This document shows, piece after piece, positions 17,870 through 27,614 of a stretch of DNA of 64,000 bases (position 1 is the stretch's first letter; each line of letters opens with the position of its first letter). This stretch comes from Afipia birgiae 34632. GTDB taxonomy: Bacteria > Pseudomonadota > Alphaproteobacteria > Rhizobiales > Xanthobacteraceae. The DNA lies in the NCBI RefSeq assembly GCF_000308295.2, contig NZ_HG326655.1:176763-240762 (forward strand), read 5' to 3'. Both the position numbers and the translations under genes were made by a program. The notes under the pieces were generated by a model. That model made no database searches. It saw only the letters and a list, made by a program, of their open reading frames with translations, and had not been told where the DNA came from.

Positions 17870-18919
17870 TCACGACTGCGCCGGAAACAGCCGGTAGCGC
17901 CGGGGCTGCAGGCTGACCACGTCGCCCGGCTTGAGATCGCGGTCGCGCGGCGCGTCGATTTCAATGAGGGTCTCGTTGGCGCCGTTGTGCAGCACCACGT
18001 CGGCGCGCTGGGTCGGGCCGAATGCGCGCACATGCTTGACGTCGCCCTCGAAGATACCGCTGCCGTTCGGCACGATCGAAACGTCGTGACGGCGGATGAA
18101 CAGGTTCGATGGTCCCGACACCGCGTCGCGCGGCTCGAGGTTCAGCACCTTGTCGCCGAGCCGGACCTTGCCGTCCGCCACCTGCACCGGCAGCACGATG
18201 GATTCGCCGATGAAGCCGTGAACGAACGCGGTCGCCGGATTGTCGTAAACGTCACCCGGCGTGCCGATCTGCTCGATCTTGCCCTTGTCCATCACCACCA
18301 CGCGGTTAGCGACTTCAAGTGCTTCTTCCTGATCGTGGGTGACGAAAATCGATGTGACGTGGATCTCGTCATGAAGCTGGCGCAGCCAGCGGCGCAGTTC
18401 CTTGCGCACCTTGGCATCGAGCGCGCCGAACGGCTCGTCCAGCAGCAGGATGCGCGGTTCGATGGCGAGCGCGCGGGCGAGCGCGATGCGCTGGCGCTGG
18501 CCGCCGGACAACTGGCTCGGATAGCGATCCGCGAGCCAGTCAAGCTGCACCAGATCGAGCAATTCCTTCACGCGCTTCCTGATGTGTGCCTCGTCCTTGC
18601 GGACGGCGCGCGGCTGCACCCGCAGGCCGAAGGCGACGTTCTCGAACACGCTCATGTGGCGGAACAGCGCGTAGTGCTGGAACACGAAGCCGACGTGACG
18701 CTCGCCGGCGCCGCGAGAAAGCGCATCCTCACCATCGAAAATCACCGAGCCTTCATCGGGCCAATCGAGGCCGGCGATGATCCGCAGCAATGAGGTCTTG
18801 CCCGAACCCGACGGGCCGAGCAGCGCCACCAGTTCGCCGGTTGCCACCTTGAGATCGACATGATCGAGCGCGGCAAAGGTGCCGAACTTCTTCACGATGT
18901 TGCGGACTTCAATCGTCAC
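17870..18919 (-). CDS. cysA: Sulfate/thiosulfate ABC transporter ATPase
   Basis: A 349-residue importer ATPase that powers sulfate uptake through CysT-CysW. Walker [10 protein letters not shown] (about 36-44), signature LSGGQRQR, Walker [16 protein letters not shown], His loop [11 protein letters not shown]-terminal regulatory TOBE-like domain follows after about residue 240. The start overlaps the 3' end of cysW by 11 bases, so translation is coupled. It is the only cysA in the window although two cysT-cysW pairs are present. Confidence 0.93.
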   Translation of the reverse strand: MTIEVRNIVKKFGTFAALDHVDLKVATGELVALLGPSGSGKTSLLRIIAGLDWPDEGSVIFDGEDALSRGAGERHVGFVFQHYALFRHMSVFENVAFGLRVQPRAVRKDEAHIRKRVKELLDLVQLDWLADRYPSQLSGGQRQRIALARALAIEPRILLLDEPFGALDAKVRKELRRWLRQLHDEIHVTSIFVTHDQEEALEVANRVVVMDKGKIEQIGTPGDVYDNPATAFVHGFIGESIVLPVQVADGKVRLGDKVLNLEPRDAVSGPSNLFIRRHDVSIVPNGSGIFEGDVKHVRAFGPTQRADVVLHNGANETLIEIDAPRDRDLKPGDVVSLQPRRYRLFPAQS

Positions 18920-19775
18920 TTTCGGTCTGTCCTTCTTCGAGATGGCTTTCGAGGATCGTTTTCACGATCAGCGTGACGAGCGCCAGGAATGCGAGCAGCG
19001 ACGCGATCGCGAACGACGCCACAAACTGGTACTCATTGTACAGGATTTCGACGAGGAGCGGCATGGTGTTGGTTTCGCCGCGAATATGCCCGGAGACCAC
19101 GGAAACCGCGCCGAATTCGCCCATGGCGCGGGCGTTGCACAGCAGCACGCCATAGAGAATACCCCATTTGATGTTGGGGATGGTCACGCGCAGGAAGGTG
19201 CGCAGGCCGGACGCGCCGAGCGAAATCGCCGCCTCCTCCTCCTGGGTGCCCTGTTCCTGCATCAGCGGGATCAGTTCGCGCGCCACGAACGGGAACGTCA
19301 CAAACGTCGTCGCCAGCGCGATGCCGGGCACCGCGAACAGGATCTGCACGCCATGTTCCATCAGCCACGCGCCGAAATAGCCCTGCGCGCCGAACAGCAG
19401 CACGAATACCAGACCGGAAATCACCGGACTGACAGAGAACGGCAGATCGATCAGCGTGATCAGGAACACCTTGCCGCGAAACTCGAACTTCGCGATCGCC
19501 CAGGCCGCGATCACACCGAACACCAGATTGAGCCCCACCGAAATGGCGGCAACGGTCAGCGTCAGCCTGATCGCGGAGAGCGCTTCCGGGTCCGACAGCG
19601 CCGCGAGATAGGCGCCGACGCCTTTCGAGAAGGCCTCGGTGAACACCACGACCAGCGGCAACACTACGAAGATCGTCAGGAACGTGATCGCAATGGCGAT
19701 GAGGGTCCATCGCACCAAAAACGGCTCGGTGCGGATTTCGTGCGCGGAGGGACTTGCAGGCCGGTTGATCACCAT
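18909..19775 (-). CDS. cysW: Sulfate ABC transporter permease CysW
   Basis: A 288-residue inner-membrane protein with six predicted helices and the importer EAA loop ([26 protein letters not shown]) that contacts CysA. N-terminal segment [20 protein letters not shown] matches CysW. It lies between cysT (8-base gap) and cysA (11-base overlap) in one operon. Confidence 0.93.
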   Translation of the reverse strand: MVINRPASPSAHEIRTEPFLVRWTLIAIAITFLTIFVVLPLVVVFTEAFSKGVGAYLAALSDPEALSAIRLTLTVAAISVGLNLVFGVIAAWAIAKFEFRGKVFLITLIDLPFSVSPVISGLVFVLLFGAQGYFGAWLMEHGVQILFAVPGIALATTFVTFPFVARELIPLMQEQGTQEEEAAISLGASGLRTFLRVTIPNIKWGILYGVLLCNARAMGEFGAVSVVSGHIRGETNTMPLLVEILYNEYQFVASFAIASLLAFLALVTLIVKTILESHLEEGQTESDD

Positions 19776-19783
19776 GACCGGGC

Positions 19784-20626
19784 TCAGACCTGAACCGCAA
19801 CGCCGCGCGTCTGCGCCCAGCGTTGAATGCGGTTGATGGTGAAAATGATCAGGAACGAGACGATCAGCATGATCACGGCAATCGCGGTGGCATCCGCGTA
19901 ACGAAATTCCGACAGCCGGATCACGATCAGCAACGGCGCGATCTCGGACACGTTCGGCAGGTTACCGGCGATGAAGATCACCGAACCGTATTCGCCGACG
20001 GCACGGGCAAACGCCAGCGCGAATCCGGTCAGGATCGCAGGCGTCAGGCTCGGCAGGATCACACGCCGGATGATGTCCCAGCGCGACGCGCCGAGCGAGG
20101 CCGCCGCCTCCTCCACCTCGATTTCGAGGTCGATCAGCACCGGCTGCACCGTGCGCACTACGAACGGAAATCCGATGAAGATCATCGCCACGAAAATGCC
20201 GATTGGCGTGAACGCAACTTTGATGCCCCATTCCGCGAGCGGCGCGCCGAGCCAGCCTTTCTGCGCGAACAGCGCCGTCAGAGCGACACCCGCAACCGCC
20301 GTCGGCAGCGCGAAGGGGATATCGACGATGGCGTCAAAGATACGGCGTCCGGGGAAACGGTAACGCACCAGCACCCACACGATCACCATGCCCATCACCA
20401 GATTGACGATGGCGGCCAGGAACGCGAGGCCGAAGGAAATCTTCAACGCATTGAGGGTGCGGCGGGCGGTGAGAATGTCCCAGAACTGAAGGAGACTGAG
20501 TTCAGAGGTCCTGAGGAAAAGGCCCGCGAGCGGAATAAGGACGATAATGGAGAGCCACGTCAGCGTCAGCCCCATGGTGAGGCCAAAACCCGGCAATGCC
20601 CGTCGTCGTCCCGTTCCTCCGCTCAC
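19784..20626 (-). CDS. cysT: Sulfate ABC transporter permease CysT (CysU)
   Basis: A 280-residue inner-membrane permease, partner of CysW. Six helices, the IPFALPTAVAGVALTALFA segment typical of CysT, and the EAA loop VEEAAASLGASRWDIIRRVI. GTG start. It lies 26 bases downstream of the sulfate-binding protein gene and 8 bases before cysW. Confidence 0.93.
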   Translation of the reverse strand: MSGGTGRRRALPGFGLTMGLTLTWLSIIVLIPLAGLFLRTSELSLLQFWDILTARRTLNALKISFGLAFLAAIVNLVMGMVIVWVLVRYRFPGRRIFDAIVDIPFALPTAVAGVALTALFAQKGWLGAPLAEWGIKVAFTPIGIFVAMIFIGFPFVVRTVQPVLIDLEIEVEEAAASLGASRWDIIRRVILPSLTPAILTGFALAFARAVGEYGSVIFIAGNLPNVSEIAPLLIVIRLSEFRYADATAIAVIMLIVSFLIIFTINRIQRWAQTRGVAVQV

Positions 20627-20652
20627 GATGCCCCCACCATTCCGCGATCAGA

Positions 20653-21657
20653 TCAGTTCTTGTAGATCTGATCGAAAACGCCGCCTTCACCGAAGTGTTC
20701 CTTTTGCGCCTTGATCCAGCCGCCGAACACATCGTCGATGGTAAAAAGGTCAACCTTTGCAAAGGAGTCCGCATACTTTTCACCGACCGCAGCGTCGCGC
20801 GGGCGATAGAAATTCCGCGCCGCGATTTCCTGACCTTCCTTGGTGTACCAGTATTTCAGGTAGGCTTCAGCAGCGGCGCGGGTGCCTTTCTTGTCGGCCA
20901 CCGTGTCCACCACCGCAATCGGCGGCTCGGCCAGGATCGACAGCGGCGGCGCCACGATTTCGAACTTGTCCTTGCCGAATTCCTTCACCGCGAGGAAGGC
21001 TTCGTTCTCCCAGGCGAGCAGGACGTCGCCGACGCCGCGCTCAACGAAGGTTACCGTTGAGCCGCGCGCACCGGTGTCCAGCACGGGCACGTTCTTGAAG
21101 ATGTCGCCGATGAAGGTCTTGGCCTTGTCTGCGGAGCCGAACTTCTTCAGGCCATAGCCCCATGCCGCGAGGTAATTCCAGCGCGCGCCGCCCGACGTCT
21201 TGGGATTCGGCGTGATGACCTGAACGTTCTTCTTGATGAGATCGTCCCAGTCCTTGATGCTCTTCGGATTACCCTTACGCACGAGGAAGACGATGGTCGA
21301 GGTGTAAGGCGATGCATTTTGCGGCAGCTTGGCCTGCCAGTCCTTCGCGATCAGGTTCTTGCCCGCAATCGCGTCGATGTCGTAGGCCAGCGCGAGCGTC
21401 ACCACATCGGCCTGCAAGCCGTCGATCACCGAGCGAGCCTGCGAACCCGATCCGCCGTGCGACTGCTTGATCTCGATGCTCTTGCCGGTGTCCTTCTGAT
21501 AAGCGGCAGCGAACGCCTTGTTGAAATCGCCATACAACTCTCGCGTCGGATCGTACGAGACGTTCAGCAACGTGACATCCGCAGCAAGCGCCGAGCTTGC
21601 CCAGATCAAACTTCCAATCACGAGAAGCCGGCCGATAAGAGGCTTGGGGCGAACCAT
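20653..21657 (-). CDS. sbp: Periplasmic sulfate-binding protein
   Basis: About 334 residues from the ATG at 21657; the open frame extends 26 residues further but the signal peptide begins here ([16 protein letters not shown], cut before ADV). The mature protein carries family segments [30 protein letters not shown] and [20 protein letters not shown], whose backbone amides and Ser bind the sulfate dianion. First gene of sbp-cysT-cysW-cysA. A homologue with about the same order of motifs lies at 29574-30578. Confidence 0.93.
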   Translation of the reverse strand: MVRPKPLIGRLLVIGSLIWASSALAADVTLLNVSYDPTRELYGDFNKAFAAAYQKDTGKSIEIKQSHGGSGSQARSVIDGLQADVVTLALAYDIDAIAGKNLIAKDWQAKLPQNASPYTSTIVFLVRKGNPKSIKDWDDLIKKNVQVITPNPKTSGGARWNYLAAWGYGLKKFGSADKAKTFIGDIFKNVPVLDTGARGSTVTFVERGVGDVLLAWENEAFLAVKEFGKDKFEIVAPPLSILAEPPIAVVDTVADKKGTRAAAEAYLKYWYTKEGQEIAARNFYRPRDAAVGEKYADSFAKVDLFTIDDVFGGWIKAQKEHFGEGGVFDQIYKN

Positions 21658-21810
21658 TTCAAACTCCATTCGAACTGACGACATCATTGCCATCAGGGAA
21701 GGCGTGAAACTCTGGAAATCACGTGGTTCTGTCAACGAAACCGGATTTCATTCTTAGCAAGATTGCGGTGCAAACGTTCCAAGAAATACCGAGTTTCAAG
21801 AAGGCAAAAT

Positions 21811-22560
21811 TTAGGAGGTTTTTGTGACGTGAATACCGCATTCCGTCTTGCCCCTGTCGCGCCAGCGGCCCGCACGCGGATCCTCGCCCGGTAGCGTGCG
21901 GCTGGTGCAAGGCATACACCCGATCGAAGTGAAGCCGGATGCGACCAATGGATGCGGCGGCAGCTTCATGGCGGCGTACAATGCCTTCAAGTCGTCCTGC
22001 GCGACATTCGCCAGCGGATTGAATTTCAGCCGCGCGCCGTCGGCTTCAACGACGGGAATCGCGGCGCGATCGCCGCCCTGAAAACGCTTGCGGCCATTGA
22101 TCCAGCCGTCGAACGACGACAGCGCGCGCGCCAGCGGTTCCACCTTGCGAATGAAGCAGCACTGATCCGGATTCGAAAACCACAGGTCGCGGTCCTTGTC
22201 CTCGCGCGCGAGTGTATCGCCCAGCGGATGAATGGTGCGCACATCGGTCAGCCCGAGCAGCTTCGTCAGCGTGTCGCGATAGGCCAGCGTTTCTTCGAAC
22301 AGCCAGCCGGTATCGAGAAACACCACCGGAATCGCCGGATCGACATCTGCCGCAATCTTCAGAAGCGCTGCGGACTCGGTACCGAACGATGACACCACAG
22401 CGAGCCTGTCACGGCCGACCTGCCGCACGGCAGCCGCGATGATCTCCGCAGGCGACGCCTTGGCCAGCGCGCGATCCAGTTCAGCGGCTTCCGCAACGGT
22501 GAGCGACGACGAAGGGGTCGCAGGAACCTGCGACAGGAACGATGGTGCAGCGGCCGTCAT
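21811..22560 (-). CDS. cysH: Adenylylsulfate (APS)-type reductase CysH
   Basis: A 249-residue thioredoxin-dependent reductase that releases sulfite from an activated sulfate. The two Cys pairs of the [4Fe-4S] type are present (QCCFIRK and GCMPC), plus the C-terminal catalytic ECGIH. Enzymes with these pairs prefer APS, whereas enteric PAPS reductases lack them. P-loop-like SSFGTESA and DTGWLFEET are also typical. Last gene of cysG-DUF2849-cysI-DUF934-cysH; overlaps the DUF934 gene by 4 bases (ATGA). Confidence 0.92.
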   Translation of the reverse strand: MTAAAPSFLSQVPATPSSSLTVAEAAELDRALAKASPAEIIAAAVRQVGRDRLAVVSSFGTESAALLKIAADVDPAIPVVFLDTGWLFEETLAYRDTLTKLLGLTDVRTIHPLGDTLAREDKDRDLWFSNPDQCCFIRKVEPLARALSSFDGWINGRKRFQGGDRAAIPVVEADGARLKFNPLANVAQDDLKALYAAMKLPPHPLVASGFTSIGCMPCTSRTLPGEDPRAGRWRDRGKTECGIHVTKTS

Positions 22561-23069
22561 GAACGCACTCCTTCCGGCAGGTGCATCAGCCGGCGGTGAA
22601 ATGCGGTGATGCGACCGTCTCCAGTCGGCTGATAGAACACCGAATAGCGTTTCGCGACATTGGCGAAGGCATCGGCATCGCTCTGCTTCTTGACCTCAAA
22701 TGCATCGAACCCGGCGCGTAGCATGAACACGAACTGATCACGCAGCACCTGGCCGGTGGCGCGCAGTTCGCCGCGAAACCTGAAGCGCTCGCGCAGCAGG
22801 CGCGCCTGGGTGTAAGCGCGGCCATCCCGGAACACCGGAAACACAAGCGCCACCGCCGCCAATCGATCGAGATATGGCAACAGATCATCAATGTCGCGAT
22901 TGTTCGGCCAGATCACGCCCGTCTTGGCCTTGCGCGACAGCGCCGCCTCGGGATCGGCAAGAAACCGCTCGGCCGAGACCAGCACCGCGCCGTCGACGGG
23001 GAGTTCTGCATCGTCGGCCAGATGCACGTATTCGTCAGCGACGACGGTATTGCCCTTAACGAGTGGCAT
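22557..23069 (-). CDS. DUF934 protein of sulfite reduction
   Basis: About 170 residues from the ATG at 23069 (MPLVKGNTVV); the frame runs 10 residues further upstream but this start is the family one. Segments GVIWPNNRDIDDLLPYLDRL and RFRGELRATGQVLRDQ mark DUF934, a small soluble family found next to cysI and cysH in proteobacteria. Its role is not established; it may help electron delivery or assembly for the sulfite reductase. Overlaps cysI by 14 bases and cysH by 4. Confidence 0.88.
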   Translation of the reverse strand: MPLVKGNTVVADEYVHLADDAELPVDGAVLVSAERFLADPEAALSRKAKTGVIWPNNRDIDDLLPYLDRLAAVALVFPVFRDGRAYTQARLLRERFRFRGELRATGQVLRDQFVFMLRAGFDAFEVKKQSDADAFANVAKRYSVFYQPTGDGRITAFHRRLMHLPEGVRS

Positions 23070-24711
23070 AGACCCGCTCCTTGAAAGGCTCGACGCCAAG
23101 GCGCTTCACCGCATCGACGAACAGTTCGTCGGGGCGCTGGCGCAGCGCCAGATAGGCCTCGACGATGTCCTCAATGACATCGGCCACCTGATCGAACGGC
23201 ACCGCAGGCCCCACGAGATGGCCAAGAATGGCGTTCTCGTCGGCGCGGCCGCCGATGGTGATCTGGTAAAATTCCTCGCCGTTCTTCTCGACACCGAGAA
23301 TTCCGATATGGCCGACGTGATGATGGCCGCAGGCGTTGATGCAGCCTGAAATATTGATGTGCAGCCGGCCGATCAGGTTCGCGGTATCCGGATTCGCAAA
23401 CCGCCGCGTGATTTCCTGCGCGATCGGGATCGAGCGCGCGTTGGCGAGCGAGCAGTAGTCGAGGCCCGGGCAGGCGATGATATCGGTCACAAGATTCACG
23501 TTCGGCGTCGCGACGCCGATCTTGTCGAGCGCACGCCACAGCGCGGGCAGATCGCGCTTGGCAACATGCGGCAGCGCCAGATTCTGCTCGTGCCCAACGC
23601 GGATTTCGCCGAACGAATATTTATCCGCGAGATCGGCGATCTCGTCCATCTGTTCGGCCGTGGCGTCGCCCGGAGGCCCGCCGACCGGCTTCAGGGACAG
23701 CGTGACAATCCCGTAGCCCGACGCCTTGTGCGCGGCGACGGAATTCTTGTACCAGGCCTCGAAATTCGGATTCTGCACCTCCTTCTTCAGCTCGTCTGGC
23801 GTGTCCGAGAGCTTCTCGTACTTCGGATAGAGGAAACGCGAGCGGATGTCCTCGACTTCAGCGGCGTCGAGCGCCAGCGCGCCGTCGCGCATTTGCACCC
23901 ACTCTTCCTCGACCTCCTGCTTGAACTTCTCGATGCCAAGCTCGTGCACCAGGATCTTGATGCGCGCCTTATAGATATTGTCGCGGCGGCCGTACTGGTT
24001 GTAGACGCGCAGGATCGCCTCAACGTAACTCAGAATGTCGCGGTGGCTGACAAATTCGTTGATGGTTTTGGCAATGAAAGGCGTGCGGCCGAGGCCACCG
24101 CCGACCAGCACTTCAAAACCCGCCTCACCCGCAGCGTTCCTGTGAATGCGCAGGCCGATATCGTGAACCTTGATGGCGGCGCGGTCATGCTCGCTTGCCG
24201 TGATCGCGAACTTGAACTTGCGCGGCAGGAACGAGAATTCCGGGTGCAGCGTGGAATACTGGCGCAGGATTTCCGCCCAGATGCGCGGGTCTTCGACTTC
24301 GCCCGGCGCCACACCTGCCCACTGATCGGAGGTGACGTTGCGGATGCAGTTGCCGGAGGTCTGCATGCCGTGAATGCCGACCTTGGCAAGGTCCGCCAGC
24401 GCGTCGGGCAATTCGGCCAGCTTGATCCAGTTGTACTGGATGTTCTGCCGGGTGGTGAAATGGCCGTAGCCGCGGTCATACTTGCGTGCGACATGCGCCA
24501 ACGCCCGCAACTGCTTCGACGACAGCGTGCCGTAAGGGATGGCGATCCGCAGCATATAGGCATGCAGTTGCAGATAGACGCCGTTCATCAGCCGCAGGGT
24601 CTTGAATTCGTCCTCGGTCAGTTCGCCGGACAACCGGCGCGCGACCTGATCGCGAAACTCCGAGACACGTTCATTGACGATGGTCCGGTCGAGTTCGTCG
24701 TAAGCGTACAT
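23056..24711 (-). CDS. cysI: Sulfite reductase, siroheme/[4Fe-4S] hemoprotein (nitrite/sulfite reductase family)
   Basis: A 551-residue enzyme reducing sulfite to sulfide with six electrons. The cluster-siroheme Cys motif is present: CPGLDYC and, about 38 residues later, SGCINACGHH, the C-x5-C and C-x3-C pattern. Two duplicated ferredoxin-like and nitrite/sulfite reductase halves are seen, first HFTTRQNIQYNWI and TSGNCIRN. Context (cysG, cysH, DUF934) says assimilatory sulfite rather than nitrite reduction. No flavoprotein subunit (cysJ) is present, so electrons probably come from ferredoxin. Confidence 0.9.
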   Translation of the reverse strand: MYAYDELDRTIVNERVSEFRDQVARRLSGELTEDEFKTLRLMNGVYLQLHAYMLRIAIPYGTLSSKQLRALAHVARKYDRGYGHFTTRQNIQYNWIKLAELPDALADLAKVGIHGMQTSGNCIRNVTSDQWAGVAPGEVEDPRIWAEILRQYSTLHPEFSFLPRKFKFAITASEHDRAAIKVHDIGLRIHRNAAGEAGFEVLVGGGLGRTPFIAKTINEFVSHRDILSYVEAILRVYNQYGRRDNIYKARIKILVHELGIEKFKQEVEEEWVQMRDGALALDAAEVEDIRSRFLYPKYEKLSDTPDELKKEVQNPNFEAWYKNSVAAHKASGYGIVTLSLKPVGGPPGDATAEQMDEIADLADKYSFGEIRVGHEQNLALPHVAKRDLPALWRALDKIGVATPNVNLVTDIIACPGLDYCSLANARSIPIAQEITRRFANPDTANLIGRLHINISGCINACGHHHVGHIGILGVEKNGEEFYQITIGGRADENAILGHLVGPAVPFDQVADVIEDIVEAYLALRQRPDELFVDAVKRLGVEPFKERVYATR

Positions 24712-24738
24712 AACACTTTGCCTTAAAGGTATCGCGGC

Positions 24739-25050
24739 TCAGGCCGAGACGAGAAGATCGATGGTGACGCCCTGCTGGCGGATCTTTTCGCGCAGGTTGC
24801 CGGGCTGGATGCCATCCTCGCCGATTGCCACCGGTGCGATGTAAGCGCCAATTGCGCCGACGTCGTCGGCAATCGACTCCGCAAGCAGAGCGCGCGCGTC
24901 GTCCGCGGTCCTTACGACGGCGGCATCGGACAATCTGTCCGACCATCGGTGCGAAACCGTCCGGTAAATCACCGCGCCGTCGCCGGTGCGGTTGGCCGTG
25001 ACAATGGAGGGACCGGTGATCTTGATTTTCTGTTGCAGAGGTGAGGTCAT
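24739..25050 (-). CDS. DUF2849 protein
   Basis: A 103-residue soluble protein (ITGPSIVTANRTGDGAVIYR, then WSDRLSDAAVVRTADDARAL) of DUF2849, a family found between cysG and cysI in alphaproteobacteria. Function unknown; the position suggests an accessory role in sulfite reductase or siroheme supply. It overlaps cysG by 4 bases and lies 27 bases before cysI. Confidence 0.88.
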   Translation of the reverse strand: MTSPLQQKIKITGPSIVTANRTGDGAVIYRTVSHRWSDRLSDAAVVRTADDARALLAESIADDVGAIGAYIAPVAIGEDGIQPGNLREKIRQQGVTIDLLVSA

Positions 25051-26483
25051 TCGGCAGCCATTAAAAGGTCAGAGATGAGGTCATCGGGGTTTGCTTGGAG
25101 TTGTCCGTTCCGCCACGGGGCAGAACGGGACACGACGTCGCCAATGATCAGGATCGCAGGACCGGCCTTCACCTGATCGGCAAGCGAAGGCAGATCGCGA
25201 AGCGTTCCGACCACGGCCTGGGAATCGGGCCGCGTCACACGCGCGAACACACCGACCGGCGTGTCCGGCGAACGTCCAGCGGCGAGCAGGCCTTCGCGGA
25301 TGGTCGGTGCGGCCGTCATGCCCATATAGACAACGACGGTCATCTTGGTGTCGGTCAGCGCGGACCAGTCGACATTGCCGGCATCTTCCGCCTTGTGCGC
25401 GGTGAGGAATGTAATGCGCAGCGCCTCTTGCCGGTAAGTCAGCGGCACTTCGGATTCAGCGGCGGCGCCTAATCCCGCGGTGATACCGGGGATCACGGCA
25501 TAGGCGACGCCCGCCGCGCGCAGTGCCGCGATTTCCTCGCCGCCGCGCCCGAAGATGAAGGGATCTCCGCCCTTGAGCCGCACGGCACGCTTGCCCGCCT
25601 GCGCAGCCTCGATCAGAAGGCGATGAATCTTGTCCTGGCCGATGCCGGGCTTGCCGACGCGGCGGCCGACCGGCACCCGCGCAGCGTCACGGCGCGCGCG
25701 GTCGAGAATTTCGGGCGACACCAGATCGTCGTAGAACACCACGTCGGCATCCTGCAGCGCGCGCAGCGCCTTGACCGTCAACAGATCCGGATCGCCCGGC
25801 CCTGCGCCGACCAACGTGACAATGCCGTCACCACCGCTCGCTGCGAAAGCCACCGGATCATGGATCGATGTGAGCTTGCGCTCGGCGTCGTCAACGCGTC
25901 CGGCGAGAACATCTGCGCCAATCGGGCCGTCAATGACGCGCTCCCAGAACAGCCGCCGCATTGCCACCTCAGGAAGACGCGCTTTGATCGCATTGCGCCA
26001 GCGCCCGGCGAACGACGCGAGATCACCGATGCGCGCCGGCAACAGCGTCTCGATCCGCTCGCGCACGCGGCGCGCCACCACGGGCGATGCACCACCGGTG
26101 CCGACCGCCACGACCACGTCGCCGCGATCGACGATAGCCGGGAAAATGAAGGTCGAATGCGCGGCCTCGTCCATCACGTTGACGGGGATGCCCAGAGCGC
26201 GTGCGCGCGCCGCCACGGCATGACCGGTTTGGCCGGCACCCGCGCAAAGAATTGCAATCACATTGGAAAGGTCGGCGGTGAGCGGATCGCCAGCTGCGCG
26301 TTCAACGCGCCCGGCCGACTCCGCATCAAGCCGCGAGACATCATGATGGCCATCGGTTGAGAACCATCGCACGCGCGCATCCGCCGCCAGCAGCAGGCGC
26401 AATTTGGCCTGCGCAAGCTCGCCCTCGCCGACCAGAACGACCGGTCCAGCTTGCAGATCGAGGAATACCGGCAGAAACCGCAT
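25047..26483 (-). CDS. cysG: Siroheme synthase CysG (trifunctional)
   Basis: A 478-residue fusion. Residues 1-about 205 form the precorrin-2 dehydrogenase/ferrochelatase half (FLPVFLDLQAGPVVLVGEGE, later FIFPAIVDRGDVVVAVGTGG). Residues about 218-460 form the uroporphyrinogen III methyltransferase (VGAGPGDPDLLTVKALRAL, LKGGDPFIFGRGGEE, VVYMGM). It makes the siroheme needed by cysI and leads the operon. It is divergent from cysD across a 249-base AT-rich control region. Confidence 0.93.
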   Translation of the reverse strand: MRFLPVFLDLQAGPVVLVGEGELAQAKLRLLLAADARVRWFSTDGHHDVSRLDAESAGRVERAAGDPLTADLSNVIAILCAGAGQTGHAVAARARALGIPVNVMDEAAHSTFIFPAIVDRGDVVVAVGTGGASPVVARRVRERIETLLPARIGDLASFAGRWRNAIKARLPEVAMRRLFWERVIDGPIGADVLAGRVDDAERKLTSIHDPVAFAASGGDGIVTLVGAGPGDPDLLTVKALRALQDADVVFYDDLVSPEILDRARRDAARVPVGRRVGKPGIGQDKIHRLLIEAAQAGKRAVRLKGGDPFIFGRGGEEIAALRAAGVAYAVIPGITAGLGAAAESEVPLTYRQEALRITFLTAHKAEDAGNVDWSALTDTKMTVVVYMGMTAAPTIREGLLAAGRSPDTPVGVFARVTRPDSQAVVGTLRDLPSLADQVKAGPAILIIGDVVSRSAPWRNGQLQANPDDLISDLLMAAE

Positions 26484-26732
26484 GCGAAACTCCGCTTCCC
26501 CATTTACAGGGTTGACTGAAATTATTTTCTATTTATGTATCTTGCAAGCGGCTTAAAGAGAAAATTATTTCTTCTACGCTGCGATGCAAAATTGGAATTT
26601 GGTACCACAAACGCAGCGCAAAAGAGATGCTTCTTCTCGTGCCCCATCCGGATGGCCGAAAGCCCCGTCTGAGTGCCGCTGCATCTTTCGCAAGCAACGG
26701 CCTGCGGGCACAGCCCGCGACGGAGTAATTCC
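26484..26732. promoter_or_regulatory. Divergent cysG/cysD control region
   Basis: An AT-rich stretch in a GC-rich genome. Inverted half-sites GAAATTATTTTCT (26518-26530) and AGAAAATTATTTC (26559-26571) match with one mismatch, 28 bases apart. TTGACT at 26513-26518 with ATGTAT at 26535-26540 (16 bases) could be the plus-strand promoter. A LysR-type sulfur regulator is a natural candidate to bind here, by analogy only. Nearer cysD a small GCGGGCACAGCCCGC hairpin lies at about 26705-26718. Confidence 0.5.
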
Positions 26733-27608
26733 ATGTCGAATTCCTTGGCGAATTCTTTGGCGACCTCGCCCGCACCAAAGTCTGCTGCACCGTTGATATC
26801 GACCGTGCCGTCGATGGATCATCTCGACGAACTCGAAGCGCAGAGCATCTACATTTTCCGCGAAGCCTTCGCCCGGCTGAAGAAGCTCGCGCTGCTCTGG
26901 TCGCTCGGCAAAGATTCCAACGTGATGATCTGGCTGGCGCGCAAGGCATTCTTCGGCAAGGTGCCGTTCCCCGCGCTGCACGTCGACACCCAAAAGAAAT
27001 TTCCCGAGATGTACGCCTTCCGCGATCAGTACGCGAAGGAGTGGGGTCTCGATCTGAAAGTCGATTTCTGCCCGCCGATCGAAGAGATCGATCCGACGCT
27101 GCCGCCCGCCGCACGTTCGGCGGCGCGCAAGACGGAAGGCCTGAAGCTCGCACTCGCCAAGTACGGCTTCGACGGATTGATCGCCGGCATCCGCCGCGAC
27201 GAGGAAGCCACCCGCGCGAAAGAGCGCGTGTTCTCACCGCGCGGTCTTGAAGGCGGATGGGACGTCCGCGATCAGCCGCCGGAATTCTGGGATCACTTCA
27301 ACGCCTCGCCGCCGCAGGGCGCGCATTTGCGCATCCATCCGATCCTGCATTGGACCGAGGAAGACATCTGGGCCTACACCCAGCGCGAAAACATTCCGAT
27401 CATCCCGCTTTACCTGTCGAACAACGGCAAGCGTTACCGCTCGCTGGGCGATCAGGACATTACCAATCCTGTCGCGTCGGATGCCTCGAACATCGAGGAA
27501 ATCCTGACCGAGCTGAAGGCCACGAAAGTGCCGGAGCGCGCCGGACGCGCGCTCGACCACGAAACCGAAGATGCCTTCGAGCGGCTTCGTGTCGCCGGCT
27601 ACCTCTGA
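26733..27608 (+). CDS. cysD: Sulfate adenylyltransferase subunit 2
   Basis: About 291 residues from the ATG at 26733 (frame open from 26673). Catalytic subunit of ATP sulfurylase, forming APS from sulfate and ATP with CysN. PP-loop pyrophosphatase motif SLGKDSNVM, and family segments FGKVPFPALHVDTQKKFPEM, GIRRDEEATRAKERVFS and RSLGDQDITNPVAS. Heads cysD-cysNC-sbp-cysT-cysW; the gap to cysNC is 6 bases. The N-terminal 25 residues are a Ser/Ala-rich extension. Confidence 0.93.
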   Translation: MSNSLANSLATSPAPKSAAPLISTVPSMDHLDELEAQSIYIFREAFARLKKLALLWSLGKDSNVMIWLARKAFFGKVPFPALHVDTQKKFPEMYAFRDQYAKEWGLDLKVDFCPPIEEIDPTLPPAARSAARKTEGLKLALAKYGFDGLIAGIRRDEEATRAKERVFSPRGLEGGWDVRDQPPEFWDHFNASPPQGAHLRIHPILHWTEEDIWAYTQRENIPIIPLYLSNNGKRYRSLGDQDITNPVASDASNIEEILTELKATKVPERAGRALDHETEDAFERLRVAGYL

Positions 27609-27614
27609 CGCTGA

